In this document: piece by piece, positions 44,842 to 53,860 of the stretch
Layout of the letters: each line of letters opens with the position of its first letter
Numbering within the stretch: position 1 is the first letter of the stretch
Source: Betaproteobacteria bacterium
GTDB taxonomy: Bacteria; Pseudomonadota; Gammaproteobacteria; Burkholderiales; SG8-39
Reading direction: 5' to 3'
Assembly (NCBI GenBank): GCA_016713125.1
Contig: JADJPT010000006.1
Span: 128,019-192,018, forward strand
Length of the DNA stretch: 64,000 bases
The notes under the pieces: generated by a model
Databases searched by the model: none
What the model was told of the DNA's origin: nothing
The model's input: only the letters and a program-made list of their open reading frames with translations
Translations under genes and position numbers: made by a program

Positions 44842-45891
44842 GCGCTCACGCGCTGATCGGCGGCCACCACGTCGCCGTTCACCGTGATCGGCTCTCCGTC
44901 CAGGCTGACTGAACAGGCGGCCATCGGGATGTCGACATGGCAGGGCGAGTTGTTCGTGCCGCCGGCTTCGGCGTTCGGCCCGGTGGAGAACAGGAAATTG
45001 CCGTAGTACGCGCGTGCGTCCATGCCGAGCGACTGGGACTTGTCGCGCATGCCCAGCCCGGTCCACTTGGCCCGGGGCTGCAGGCCCCAGCCGATGTGCG
45101 AGACGGCGAAGGCGCCGGGATCGCGGTAGCTCTCGATGTGCTTGCGCAGGTACTTCGCCTCGAAGCCGCCTTCGATGCTGCGTATGCTGCCGTCGCGGAT
45201 CTCGAGCACGATGGGCGTGCTCACGTACATCTTGAACGGGAACAGCATGTCGCCCACATCGATCACCACCCTGCCGTTGGCCGAGCCTTCGTTGGGCCAG
45301 GTCGAGATGAACCCGCTGGGCCAGTGATCCCAGTGCCCCGGCTCGTCCGCGAAGCCATACTCGGGCAGCGGCTTGAACTGCCCCAGATCAACGCGCAGGT
45401 CGGTGCCGGCGGCTGAAGTGATATGCATTTTCTTCGCGGCGCGCAATCGGGCGTCCGCTGCCATGACCCGCGTCTTGTCGCCCGGCAACGGGATCATCTG
45501 CGCAAGCACCTCAGGCGGCTCGACGGCCATCAGGATGCGTGTGCCCGCACCGAGAATCTCCGCCTGCTCAGGAGAGTGCAGCAGGCCCATCAGGTCGACC
45601 ACCATGCCCGCCTGCTTCAGCACCTCGGTCGCGAGGCGATTCCCCGACAGCGGCGTGACGCCCAGGTAGGCGGTGCGCTCCCCCTCCCGGACTGCGCGGC
45701 GGCTTGGGCGGCAGGTCCAGCCTGAACACCGACGCGCCCATGGCCAGCGCCGCGCGCATGGCGGCCTCGGTGTTCTGCGGATGGCTGGTTTCGCCGGTCA
45801 GCACCACCACGCTCTCGCCCGCCTTCACCCGGCACAAACCCAGCACTTCCTTCCAGGTTTCGATGCGGAAATCGTCGCTTATGGCCATCAT
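44838..45891 (-). CDS. nicX: 2,5-dihydroxypyridine 5,6-dioxygenase (NicX-like), frameshifted
   Basis: Extradiol-type iron dioxygenase that opens 2,5-dihydroxypyridine to N-formylmaleamate. From ATG 45891 the repaired product has 350 residues, the NicX length. Fe(II) ligands fall in VSHIGWG (His265) and PCHVDIPM (His318, Asp320), the positions known for Pseudomonas putida NicX. ILMAVEPPEVLAQM and PGHWDHWPSGFISTWPNE are also shared. One extra base in the C-rich run 45680-45688 shifts the frame. GGGGAG precedes the start. Confidence 0.92.
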
Positions 45892-45914
45892 GCTCCCCGG
45901 AGTCGATGCCGCGC

Positions 45915-46555
45915 TCAGCCGGCGCGCTGCTTGAACTTGTCGAGTTCGGCGTAGACGTCGGCCCGGCTCATGATGTCCGCGTACTTCTTGCCCAGGTCGA
46001 AGAGACTGGCCTCGTGCGGTCCCTGGGCCCGGTCCCCCACGCAGTCGGACACCACCATGGGGCGAAAGCCGTGGCACATCGCATCCAGCGTGCTCGCGCG
46101 CACACAGCCACTGGTGGTGCAGCCCGCCACGATCAGGGTGTCGATGCCCTTGGCCAGCAGCATGCCGCACAGGTCCGTGCCGAAAAACGCCGAAGGCAGT
46201 CGCTTGCGGATCACGATCTCTCGCCCTTGCAAGGCTTGAGCTCCGGCACGAAATCGCTCGCCGGATTGTCGTCGGTCAGCGTGAGCAGGCGCGGCACTTT
46301 CAGACAATGCACATTGGTGTCGCTGCCGTCTTCCGCGTAGACGATCTTGGTGTGCGCAACCGGCAATCCGAGGCTGCGCACCTTGTCGAGCAGCGGCCCC
46401 GTATTGCGCACCGCGTCCGAAATGTTGCCGCCGCCAAAGGCTGCCGGATCATTGAATCCGACCGTAAAATCGACGATCAGCAGCGCCGGTCGAAGACCGA
46501 AACCCATGCGTTGGCCGAAATGCTGCGTTTCGAAGATGCTGGTGTCGGTACTCAT
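45915..46555 (-). CDS. Isochorismatase-family amidase, probable maleamate amidohydrolase (NicF-like), frameshifted
   Basis: Cysteine hydrolase of about 213 residues. The expected triad is Asp29 (LLIVDFTVGF), Lys118 (VIRKRLPSAF) and Cys151 (CTTSGCVRAS), as in N-carbamoylsarcosine amidase and NicF. Next to nicX, deamination of maleamate to maleate is the natural role. A base is missing near the CCC at 46224-46226. It is first in the minus-strand operon, with an operator-like site 15 bases upstream. Confidence 0.88.
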
Positions 46556-46569
46556 CGCCTGATGGCTCT

Positions 46570-46581
46570 ATATGTATGCAT
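46570..46581. promoter_or_regulatory. Probable GntR operator A
   Basis: ATATGTATGCAT lies 15-26 bases before the isochorismatase ATG. It shares TGTATGCA with a site before the Rieske gene and TGTAT-C with sites B and D. FCD-type GntR proteins typically bind short palindromes with a TGTATACA-like core. Likely controls the minus-strand catabolic operon. Confidence 0.55.
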
Positions 46582-46631
46582 GAATTCACTTATAAGCATA
46601 AAGCGGGCCCGGATATCGCCTTCTCAAGGCC

Positions 46632-46644
46632 TATACGTATACAT
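46632..46644. promoter_or_regulatory. Probable GntR operator B
   Basis: TATACGTATA is a perfect 10-base palindrome extended to ATGTATACG on the minus strand. It directly precedes and touches TATAAT (46644-46649), the best -10 box for gntR, whose ATG is at 46691. Binding here would give autorepression. Confidence 0.55.
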
Positions 46645-46690
46645 ATAATAAAAATCAGTGTCAAACGAAGTTATGCATCGGAGGTCGGCA

Positions 46691-47454
46691 ATGACCCAGG
46701 TTTTCCAACCCGGCGAGGCGCACGGGACGTCGCGCTCGGAATCCGTCGTGCTGGAACTGCGCGACATGATCATGCGCGGGAGTTCGCGGCCGGGTTCCAT
46801 CTCCAGGAAGTGCCGCTGGCCGAACGCATGGGAGTGTCGCGCACGCCCATCCGGGAAGCGCTCAATACGCTCGCCAAGGAAGGCCTGCTCGAGCCCGGCC
46901 CCAAGCGCGGCTATCAGATCCGCACCTTCACGGTCGACGAGATCGTCGAAACCTACGAGGTCCGCGCCGCGCTTGAAGGCACGGCATGCCGACTGCTGGC
47001 CGAGCGCGGCCTGCCCGAAGAGGTGGCTGCGAAACTGCGCGACCGGCTCGCGTTCGGCGACCGCATGCTGGAACGCGGCATCTTCACCGTCGCCGAGCAC
47101 GACCCGTGGCTGGAGATGAACCACACCATCCACAGCCTGCTGGTCGGTGCGACGCGCAACGCCATCATGGCCAGCTGCCTGCAGCAGACCGAGCGCGTGC
47201 CGCTTGCCAGCGCCAGGCACGTCCACTGGTACCGGTTCGACACGGAGAACTACGAGCTGGCGCGCATCGCGCACCGCGACCACCATGCGATCGTCGACGC
47301 AATCCTGAATCACCAGGGCGCGCGGGCCGAATCGCGCATGCGCGAGCACATCTATTTTTCCCAGGAACTCGTGCGCAAGCATTTCAAGAATCAGCAGATC
47401 GGCTTCGATACCGTGGTGCCCATAGGCGCCGCGGTCGGTCGGGCCAAGACTTGA
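46691..47454 (+). CDS. GntR-family (FadR/FCD) regulator, frameshifted
   Basis: Repaired product about 254 residues. The N-terminal winged helix reads QEVPLAERMGVSRTPIREAL, then LAKEGLLEPGPKRGYQIRTF. The C-terminal FCD domain (TVDEIVETYEVRAALEGTAC; HRDHHAIVDAI with metal-site histidines) binds an organic acid. One base is missing in the GGG at 46778-46780. GGAGG lies before ATG 46691. Divergent from the catabolic operon and overlapping the hydrolase gene, it probably regulates the whole cluster through TGTATRCA-type sites. Confidence 0.88.
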
Positions 47455-48536
47455 GCGCGGATCTCGCCGACTTCGAAACGTTCGAACTCGGCAACTTTTC
47501 CCTGCACAAGGGCGGCGCGCTGCCGCGCGCGCAGCTTGCATTCAAGTCGTACGGCACGCTGTCGAAGGCTCGCGACAACGCGATCCTTTTCCCGACCTGG
47601 TTCTCCTCCACGCATCGCAACAACGAATGGCTGATCGGGGAAGGCAGGCCGCTCGACCCGAGCCGCCATTTCATCGTCTGCGCCAACCTGTTCGGCAACG
47701 GACTTTCCTCCTCGCCCAGCAACACCGCGCCGCCGCTCGACCGGTCGCGCTTCCCGCTGGTCACCGTGCTCGACAATGTCATCGCCCAGCAGCGACTGCT
47801 CGCCGAGCGCTTCGGCATCGAGCGCCTCGCCCTGGTGCTCGGACGCTCCATGGGGGCGCAGGTCGCGTTCCAGTGGGCCAGCTGGTTCCCCGACGCGGTC
47901 GCCCGCGTCCTGCCCTTCTGCGGCACCGCCAGGACGACGCCGCACAACTTCGTGTTCCTCGAAGGCGTGAAGGCCGCGCTTACCGCTGACGGGAGTTGGG
48001 CCGGTGGCGAATACACGAACCCGCCGGAGAAAGGCATGAAGGCGGTGGGCCGGCTCTATGCAGGCTGGGCCATGTCCCAGGAGTTCTACCGCCGGGGCCT
48101 GCATTTGCGCGAAGGCGACGCCTCGATCGAGGACTACCTGCAGAAGCGCTGGGATCCCAATTTCTTCAGGATCGACGCCAACGATCTGCTGGCCATGCTG
48201 GCAACCTGGCAGGCCACCGACATCTCCGACAATCCGCGTTACCAGGGCGATTGGCCGGCGGCATTGCACGCGATCACCTGCCCGGCGATCGTCATGCCCT
48301 CGCGCACGGACCTGTACTTTCCGCCCGAGGACTGCGCGGCGGCGGTTGCACACATGCCTCGCGCCGAACTGCGCGTGATCGAATCGGTGTGGGGCCATCG
48401 GGCCGGGTCGCCCGGGTCCGACCCGGGCGACGTCGCCTTTCTCGGCAACGCGATACGCGAGCTCTGGCCGCGCCGGCCAGGGAGCCGGCCTCGTACAGCG
48501 GTGTCGCGCAGTCCCAGCACGCGATCGACGTTGTAG
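47451..48536 (+). CDS. MetX-like alpha/beta hydrolase
   Basis: Up to 361 residues related to homoserine O-acetyltransferase. Nucleophile elbow LGRSMGAQ near residue 130, Asp in MPSRTDLYFPPED and His in SVWGHRAGSPGSDPGD. The TTG start at 47451 overlaps the gntR stop (TTGA). Homology fades after AIRELWP; the last 18 residues run into the convergent Rieske gene. Beside nicX and a NicF-like amidase it is a candidate N-formylmaleamate deformylase replacing NicD, though methionine biosynthesis cannot be excluded from family alone. Confidence 0.82.
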   Translation: MSADLADFETFELGNFSLHKGGALPRAQLAFKSYGTLSKARDNAILFPTWFSSTHRNNEWLIGEGRPLDPSRHFIVCANLFGNGLSSSPSNTAPPLDRSRFPLVTVLDNVIAQQRLLAERFGIERLALVLGRSMGAQVAFQWASWFPDAVARVLPFCGTARTTPHNFVFLEGVKAALTADGSWAGGEYTNPPEKGMKAVGRLYAGWAMSQEFYRRGLHLREGDASIEDYLQKRWDPNFFRIDANDLLAMLATWQATDISDNPRYQGDWPAALHAITCPAIVMPSRTDLYFPPEDCAAAVAHMPRAELRVIESVWGHRAGSPGSDPGDVAFLGNAIRELWPRRPGSRPRTAVSRSPSTRSTL

Positions 48537-49658
48537 TTCACCAGGTTGTACACCCCGAGTTCGGAGCCGCGACATTCGCCCCGGCTCGTAACGCGAGGAC
48601 TTCGCCGCATCGTGCAGCGACTCCATCACCGAGGCGTCTTCCTTGACCACATCCATGGTGAACTGGTTGTACGGTGCGACCCGCTCGCGGAAATCCGGCA
48701 GCGAATGCCACTCCGCGGGCCACAACATGTAGACCGTGATCCGGCTGCGCCCCGGCCCCAGCGGCCAGATGATGATCGGGTGCACGTTGTCGCTGCGCGC
48801 GAGCATGTGGAAGTTGGGCGCAATGTGCGCCGAGCAGGCGAACCGCTCGGACTTGTCCGCCAGCCAGGGCATGTTGCCGAACAGCGTCTTGCCTTCGTAG
48901 GTCATGGGCTTGGCGTCGTAATAGGCAGTGAACGCCTTGGAGCCCTCACGAATGCCGGTGTAGCGCTCGACGCCCATGGTCGGTCCGATCGTCTTGGCGT
49001 GGAGAATCCTGCTGTGGTAGTTGTCCATCAGGTTCTCGACCGGGAACTTCCAGTTGCAGTCGACCTCCACGGTCAGCTTGTCGGCAAGGCGGCAGTTCTC
49101 CTGCTTCAGGAATCCGAACTCTTTCTCGTAAGGCGCGATCCACTCCTCCCAGGGCACCGGATCGGCGCTCAGCGTGACGAAGATCCAGCCCGCCCACACG
49201 CGCAGTTCCACCGGCTTGAGCCGGCAATTCTTGCGGTCAAAGCCTTCGGCCTTCTCCATGTAGGGCGCACCGATCAGCTTGCCGTCCAGACCGTACAGCC
49301 AGCCGTGGTAGGGGCACATGAACTCCTTGGCCTGCCCGGCGCCCTCGGCGACGGCGACACCGCGATGCGCGCAACGGTTCATATAGGCCGAGAGATTGCC
49401 CTGCTCGTCGCGCGCGACGATGAACGGTTCGTCGACCACCCGAAAAGTCATGTAGTCGCCGGGCTTCTCGATCTCCTCGACACGCGCGACCGCCAGCCAA
49501 TCCTTCAGAAAGATCTGCTCTTTCTCGATTTGGTACACCTCGTCAGAGGCGTAGAAATAGCCCGGTACATGGCTCGCCTCGTTCAGCGGCTTGCGCAATT
49601 CCTCTACGCCCTCGCCGACGGTCGGCTTGTTGTTCTCGGGGCCGTTGCGTGCGTTCAT
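48530..49658 (-). CDS. Rieske non-haem iron ring-hydroxylating oxygenase, alpha subunit (frameshifted)
   Basis: Terminal oxygenase component. ATG 49658. Rieske ligands are CAHRG (Cys96, His98) and CPYHGW (Cys115, His118); mononuclear iron ligands lie in DNYHSRILH (His214, His219). An extra base near 48557-48565 separates RYEPGRMSRL from LGVYNLVNYNVDRVLGL, where family homology ends at about residue 375. The restored frame stays open to TAA at 48239, antisense to the hydrolase gene, and that tail is unlikely to be real. No reductase or ferredoxin gene is nearby. Confidence 0.86.
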
Positions 49659-49689
49659 CACTCGCTCCAAATGTCGATCAAAAACACAT

Positions 49690-49765
49690 ATATGCATACA
49701 CAAATCGCACAATATCCAATATTTTCGTCTGAATACTGGCTTCCGGAGTCAATATGTATACACAT
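49690..49765. promoter_or_regulatory. Probable GntR operators C and D upstream of the Rieske gene
   Basis: Site C: GTGTATGCATAT on the minus strand (49690-49701). Site D: ATATGTATACACAT on the plus strand (49752-49765), containing TGTATACA, a perfect 8-base palindrome. They lie 32 and 94 bases before the Rieske ATG in a 220-base AT-rich gap (49659-49879) that otherwise shows no gene. Their likeness to sites A and B suggests shared control. Confidence 0.5.
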
Positions 49766-49879
49766 CGCATTCTGGCTTGTAAAGAGATGGGAGCGATTTC
49801 CATCCCGGACGAGTGCCCCTAGCCCTTTCGGCGGAAGGGAAGCCAGCGATCCCGAAGGACTGCGCTATGCCGAACGCAT

Positions 49880-50317
49880 TCAGTCCTTGCGTGCCTGCGC
49901 ACGCAGCGATTCGGCATAGCCTTCGAGAAAGCCCGCCGCGCTTACGATGGTCGCGTAGCCGAGTTCGCGCTGCGCCCCGCCGGCCATCAGTTCCTTCTGC
50001 TTCAACACCTGCGCGATCAGCAGGAAGAACTGCTTTTCGAGCCGCTTGCCCAGCACCGTGGCAAACACCGCCGAGCCCTGCAGGCTCTGTATCAGGCTGT
50101 CGGTCTTGGCGACCAGGAAGGTCAGGCGATCCCTGTCCTTGTCACGATGCGCCGCCGGGAACGCCATGAACACGTTGGCGAGGTTCTGGAAATGCTCGGC
50201 CACCTGCAGCTTCTGCACGCGTTCGGCGCGCAGGGCCGCGGACATGACGTCCTTGCCGATGGTGAAGAGGTCGAGGGTCAGCGACAAGTCCGGCTCACTG
50301 CAGAAAGGAACTCGCAC
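49880..50317 (-). CDS. Hypothetical protein, predicted soluble and helical
   Basis: 145 residues from GTG 50317; I do not recognise the family. No signal peptide or membrane helix. It is mostly amphipathic helix, with TKIG-type motifs absent and a polar segment HRDKDRDRLTFLVAKTDSLI in the middle. It lies 13 bases after the ankyrin gene on the same strand. The N-terminal 20 residues may not be translated. It could be a helical-bundle protein; no function is proposed. Confidence 0.55.
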   Translation of the reverse strand: MRVPFCSEPDLSLTLDLFTIGKDVMSAALRAERVQKLQVAEHFQNLANVFMAFPAAHRDKDRDRLTFLVAKTDSLIQSLQGSAVFATVLGKRLEKQFFLLIAQVLKQKELMAGGAQRELGYATIVSAAGFLEGYAESLRAQARKD

Positions 50318-50330
50318 CGAGCGCAGCTGC

Positions 50331-51033
50331 TCACTCCCTCGCCCCCTTCTCCTTTAGCGCATCTCCCAGCGGAACGTTCTTCGCCGCCACCGCCAGCGCC
50401 AGCGGCGTTGCGCCGCTCGTGCTCCTGGCGTTCACGTCCGCGCCGTTCTCGATCAGCAGCTCGGCGACTTCGCGCCGCGCGTAGGCCACCGCGGTGTGCA
50501 GCGGCGTGGTGCCGTTGCGGGTGCGGCTGTTGACGTCGGCGCCGCGGCTGATCAGCAGGTCGATCATCGGCATGCGCCCCTTCATGACCGCGTAGTGCAG
50601 CACCGAAGCGCCGGCCGGGCCGTCCTTCGCCTCGAGGTCCGCGCCGGCTTCGATCAGCTTCAGCGCCGCGGCGTTGTCACCGCGCGAGATGGCGGCGTGC
50701 AGGCTGCCGGGTGCGGCCTGCGCGGCGGGAGTGGGCAGGCGCGGCCGCCGTGTCGGACGCGGGCACGGAACGCACGGCGGGCCGGGCTTCGGGCGCTGCC
50801 GGCGGCGAGCTCGCCGGCGCTGCGGCGGGTGCGGCCTCGGGCGTGCGCCCGGCCTTGTCTTCCCCGCCGCCGAACAGGTTGCGGAAGAAGCTGCGCGTGC
50901 CGTCGATGATGCGCTCGTGCAGCGCGGGTTCGGCCAGCGGCGCGGCCTGGCCCTGCGCCTGTGCGGGCGCGCAGGCCAGCCATACCGCCATGAGTGCGAA
51001 TGAAGCCGGGCGCAAACGACGACGCATGCTCAT
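50331..51033 (-). CDS. Exported ankyrin-repeat protein (frameshifted)
   Basis: About 233 residues after repair. Signal peptide (MSMRRRLRPASFALMAVW, cleavage near AQAQG), a linker rich in Ala, Pro and Glu, then about four ankyrin repeats such as NGTTPLHTAVAYARREVAEL and LLIENGADVNARSTSGATPL. An extra base near 50728-50732 splits the linker from the repeats. The repeats imply protein binding in the periplasm; the partner is unknown. Confidence 0.82.
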
Positions 51034-51089
51034 CTCCCCTGGTGCGACTCCGCCCCGGGTCTGTGCCCGGATGCGGCCATGATACCCGG

Positions 51090-52327
51090 CTACCCTGCCA
51101 CCCGGTTACGCTGCGGCGGCTTGGGCGCCTGCGCCACCGGCGAGCCGCGCATGGCGTAGACCGCCGCCCCACGGCCAGCGCCGCCATGGCCCAGCCGATG
51201 GCCGGCACCCAGCCGGCCCAGGCCTTGAACTCCGCGCTCGCCGAGATGCCCGCCGCCACCAGCAGGATGCGGCCCAGCGTGGCCAGCGCGAACATCGCGA
51301 ACAGGGTGCCGAGCATGGCGCCCTCGCGCTGCGCGCGGCCCAGCGCGGTGGTCAGCGTGAAGGCCGCCACGTTGATGGCCCAGCAGCCGCCGGCCACGAA
51401 CTGCGCGGCCACCAGCATCTCGAGGCTGGCGGCGTTGGCGGCCAGCACGGTGGAAAAGGCGCCCAGCAGCCCGGCGGCGGCCATCACGTTCAAGGCCCCG
51501 TGGCGCTTGACGAAGGCCGCGGCGGCGAACATCAGCAGGTTGAAGCCGATCCAGAACACCGGCATCAGGTATTGCAGTTGCTCGCCCTTGGCGAAGCGCA
51601 GGTATCCCGGTGCGGAGTTCAGCGCGAAGTGCACCTGGAAGCCGCCGGCCATCACCAGCAGCCCGGCGAAGAACAGCAGCGCCAGGCGCCGCGTGGCCGG
51701 CGCGCTCCAGTCCAGCGGCGGTTCGGCCTCGCCGGCCGGCTGCGGGCTGGCGCCCGCCAGGCGCCGCTCGACCAATACCAGGCCGCCCACGGTGGCCAGC
51801 AGCGTGAGGCTGGAGAGCACGAAGGGGATGCGCGCATCGACGTCGCGCAGGGCCACGCCCAGGTAGGGCGCCAGCGCCGCGGCGATCGCGCTGCCCGACA
51901 GCACCAGGGTCGACAGCCACGGGATCGACGGCGTGGCCGCGTAGCGCGAGAGCAGCGCCCAGGGCGGCGAGCGCAGCGCCGAGGAGCTCACCGCCCAGAC
52001 GAACAGCAGCACCAGCAGCAGGTTGGCGCCCAGCAACGGCGCCGCGTAGGGCACCAGCAGGAACGCGGTGCAGGAGATCGCCGTGATGCCGAGGATCCAG
52101 CCGCCGAAACGCGCCAGGCCACGGCGCACGCGGTCGGCCCAGAAGCCGGTGAGCACGTCGCAGACGGCGAACACCGCCTGATCGGCGATCAGGATCCAGG
52201 GAATCCACGACTTGTCGATGCCGGCCTGGGCCACGAGCTTGGGCAGGTAGATCACGTAGATCGTCCAGGTGGTGGCGAAGAAGAACTGCACCACCCCCAG
52301 ATACACCGCCAGCCCGCGGGGCAGCAT
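51090..52327 (-). CDS. MFS transporter (frameshift near 3' end)
   Basis: About 412 residues with twelve helices. The first helix region reads LGVVQFFFATTWTIYVIYLP; the loop with GFWADRVRRGLARFGGWIL is the MFS cytoplasmic motif. A missing base in the CCCC run at 51167-51170 shifts the last 25 codons; the intended end is PKPPQRNRVAG. It lies 4 bases after the AhpD-like gene. Closest in pattern to sugar-cation-symporter-like or uncharacterised MFS proteins; substrate unknown. Confidence 0.85.
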
Positions 52328-52331
52328 GGGC

Positions 52332-52757
52332 TCAGCCCCCGGCGCTGCGCGGCTTCGCGTGGGCCGGCTGGAACTGCGGGTCGACCTCGATGCGGTAGCC
52401 GTTGGCCAGGCGGTTGGTCTCGTTGGCCAGGCCGACCACCGCCAGCAGTTCGGCGAACATCGCGTCGCTCATGCCCTTGGCGCGCGCCCCGGCGGTGTGC
52501 GAGTAACTGCAGTACTCGCAGTTATTGGTGGCGCTGACCGCCACGTAGATCATTTCCTTCACCAGCGGGTCGAGCGCCCCGGGGGCCATGACCTGGCGCA
52601 CGTTGTCCCACATGCGGCGCAGTTCCTTCGGGTCGTTGGCCAGCACCTTCCAGAAGTTGTTGATCCAGTCGCTGCCGCGCGCCTGCATGATCTCGTCGTA
52701 CACCGCCTTCACTGCCGGCGGCGCGTCCGCGTATTCCACCATCGGTACCAGGGCCAT
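52332..52757 (-). CDS. Carboxymuconolactone decarboxylase/AhpD-family protein
   Basis: 141-residue all-helical protein. The redox motif CEYCSYSH near residue 80 (CxxC followed by His three residues on) is the AhpD-type active site, so a peroxidase-like or thiol-redox role is more likely than lactone decarboxylation. It is followed by the MFS gene 4 bases later and is divergent from msrB. Confidence 0.88.
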   Translation of the reverse strand: MALVPMVEYADAPPAVKAVYDEIMQARGSDWINNFWKVLANDPKELRRMWDNVRQVMAPGALDPLVKEMIYVAVSATNNCEYCSYSHTAGARAKGMSDAMFAELLAVVGLANETNRLANGYRIEVDPQFQPAHAKPRSAGG

Positions 52758-52826
52758 GCTGGGTCCCTCCTCTGCGGACCATTATAATCAGCGCCCGGTT
52801 CCAGACTGCCCGAACAGAGAGATGCC

Positions 52827-53222
52827 ATGAACAAGATCGTGAAGACCGACGCCGAGTGGAAGTCCCAGCTCGACTCCATGCAGTTCAAGGTCACGCGCAA
52901 GCACGGCACCGAGCCGGCCTTCACCGGTGCGTATCACGACAGCAAGGAACCCGGCACCTACCTGTGCGTGTGCGGCGGGGCCGAGCTGTTCTCCTCCGAG
53001 CACAAATTCGATTCCGGCACCGGCTGGCCCTCGTACTGGCAGCCGGCCAGTGCCGAGAACGTCGAGACCCAGCAGGACTTCGCCTTCTTCATGAAGCGCA
53101 CCGAGGTGCACTGCGCGCGCTGCGACGCCCACCTGGGCCATGTCTTCGAGGACGGCCCGCAGCCCACCGGACTGCGCTACTGCATCAACTCGGCCTCGCT
53201 GAAATTCGACAAAAAAGCCTGA
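52827..53222 (+). CDS. msrB: Peptide methionine (R)-S-oxide reductase MsrB
   Basis: Repairs oxidised methionine in proteins. 131 residues. Catalytic Cys in GLRYCINSASLKF near residue 119; second zinc pair in VHCARCDAHLGHVF. The first zinc pair, normally CxxC, reads LCVCGGAELF, so one ligand appears to be Gly. KFDSGTGWPSYWQP is conserved. Start of the msrB-yciB-bolA-ppiC run, each gene closely followed by the next. Confidence 0.95.
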   Translation: MNKIVKTDAEWKSQLDSMQFKVTRKHGTEPAFTGAYHDSKEPGTYLCVCGGAELFSSEHKFDSGTGWPSYWQPASAENVETQQDFAFFMKRTEVHCARCDAHLGHVFEDGPQPTGLRYCINSASLKFDKKA

Positions 53223-53289
53223 ATATTTAACGCTCTGGCCCGTTTCGCCGGGGTGCGGGCGGGGCAAGGCTGGTAAACTGCCGGCTGCC

Positions 53290-53856
53290 ATGAAGTTCCT
53301 CTTCGACCTTTTCCCGGTCATCCTCTTTTTCGTCGCGTTCAAGTTCGCCGGCACCTACACCGCCACGGCGGTGGCCATCGTCGCGACCTTCGCGCAGATC
53401 GGCTGGGTGTGGTTCCGCAAGAAGAAGGTCGAACCCATGCTGTGGGTGAGCCTGGGCGTGATCGTGGTGTTCGGCGGCGCGACCCTGATCTTCCAGAACG
53501 AGACCTTCATCAAGTGGAAGCCCACCGTGCTGTACTGGCTGTTCGCCGCGGTGCTGGCCGGCGCGCAGCTGGGCCTGCGCAAGAACCTGATCCGCGTGAT
53601 GATGGGTGCGCAGATCCAGCTGCCCGACGCGGTCTGGCCGCGCCTGCTGTGGAGCTGGGTCGGCTTTTTCGCAGTGATGGGCGTGCTCAACCTGTGGGTG
53701 GCCTACAACTTCGCCACCGACCTGTGGGTCAACTTCAAGCTGTTCGGCGGCATGGGCCTGATGTTCGCGTTCGTCATCGGCCAGGCCCTGTTCCTCTCCA
53801 AGTACATCGAGGAACCCAAGGAAGGCGCCGCCGGCAAGGACGCCGGAGCGCCGTGA
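53290..53856 (+). CDS. yciB: Inner-membrane septation protein YciB (IspZ family)
   Basis: 188-residue membrane protein with five to six helices, starting MKFLFDLFPVILFFVAFKFA. The motif FQNETFIKWKPTVLYWLFA near residue 75 is a family hallmark. Members are involved in cell-envelope integrity and division in other proteobacteria. It precedes bolA by 4 bases. Confidence 0.94.
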   Translation: MKFLFDLFPVILFFVAFKFAGTYTATAVAIVATFAQIGWVWFRKKKVEPMLWVSLGVIVVFGGATLIFQNETFIKWKPTVLYWLFAAVLAGAQLGLRKNLIRVMMGAQIQLPDAVWPRLLWSWVGFFAVMGVLNLWVAYNFATDLWVNFKLFGGMGLMFAFVIGQALFLSKYIEEPKEGAAGKDAGAP

Positions 53857-53860
53857 AGCC

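Noticed and set aside
44838..45891. M29 leucyl aminopeptidase annotation for the NicX-like gene
   Set aside because: Iron-ligand positions, protein length and the surrounding amidase gene match 2,5-dihydroxypyridine dioxygenase, a relative that lost peptidase function.
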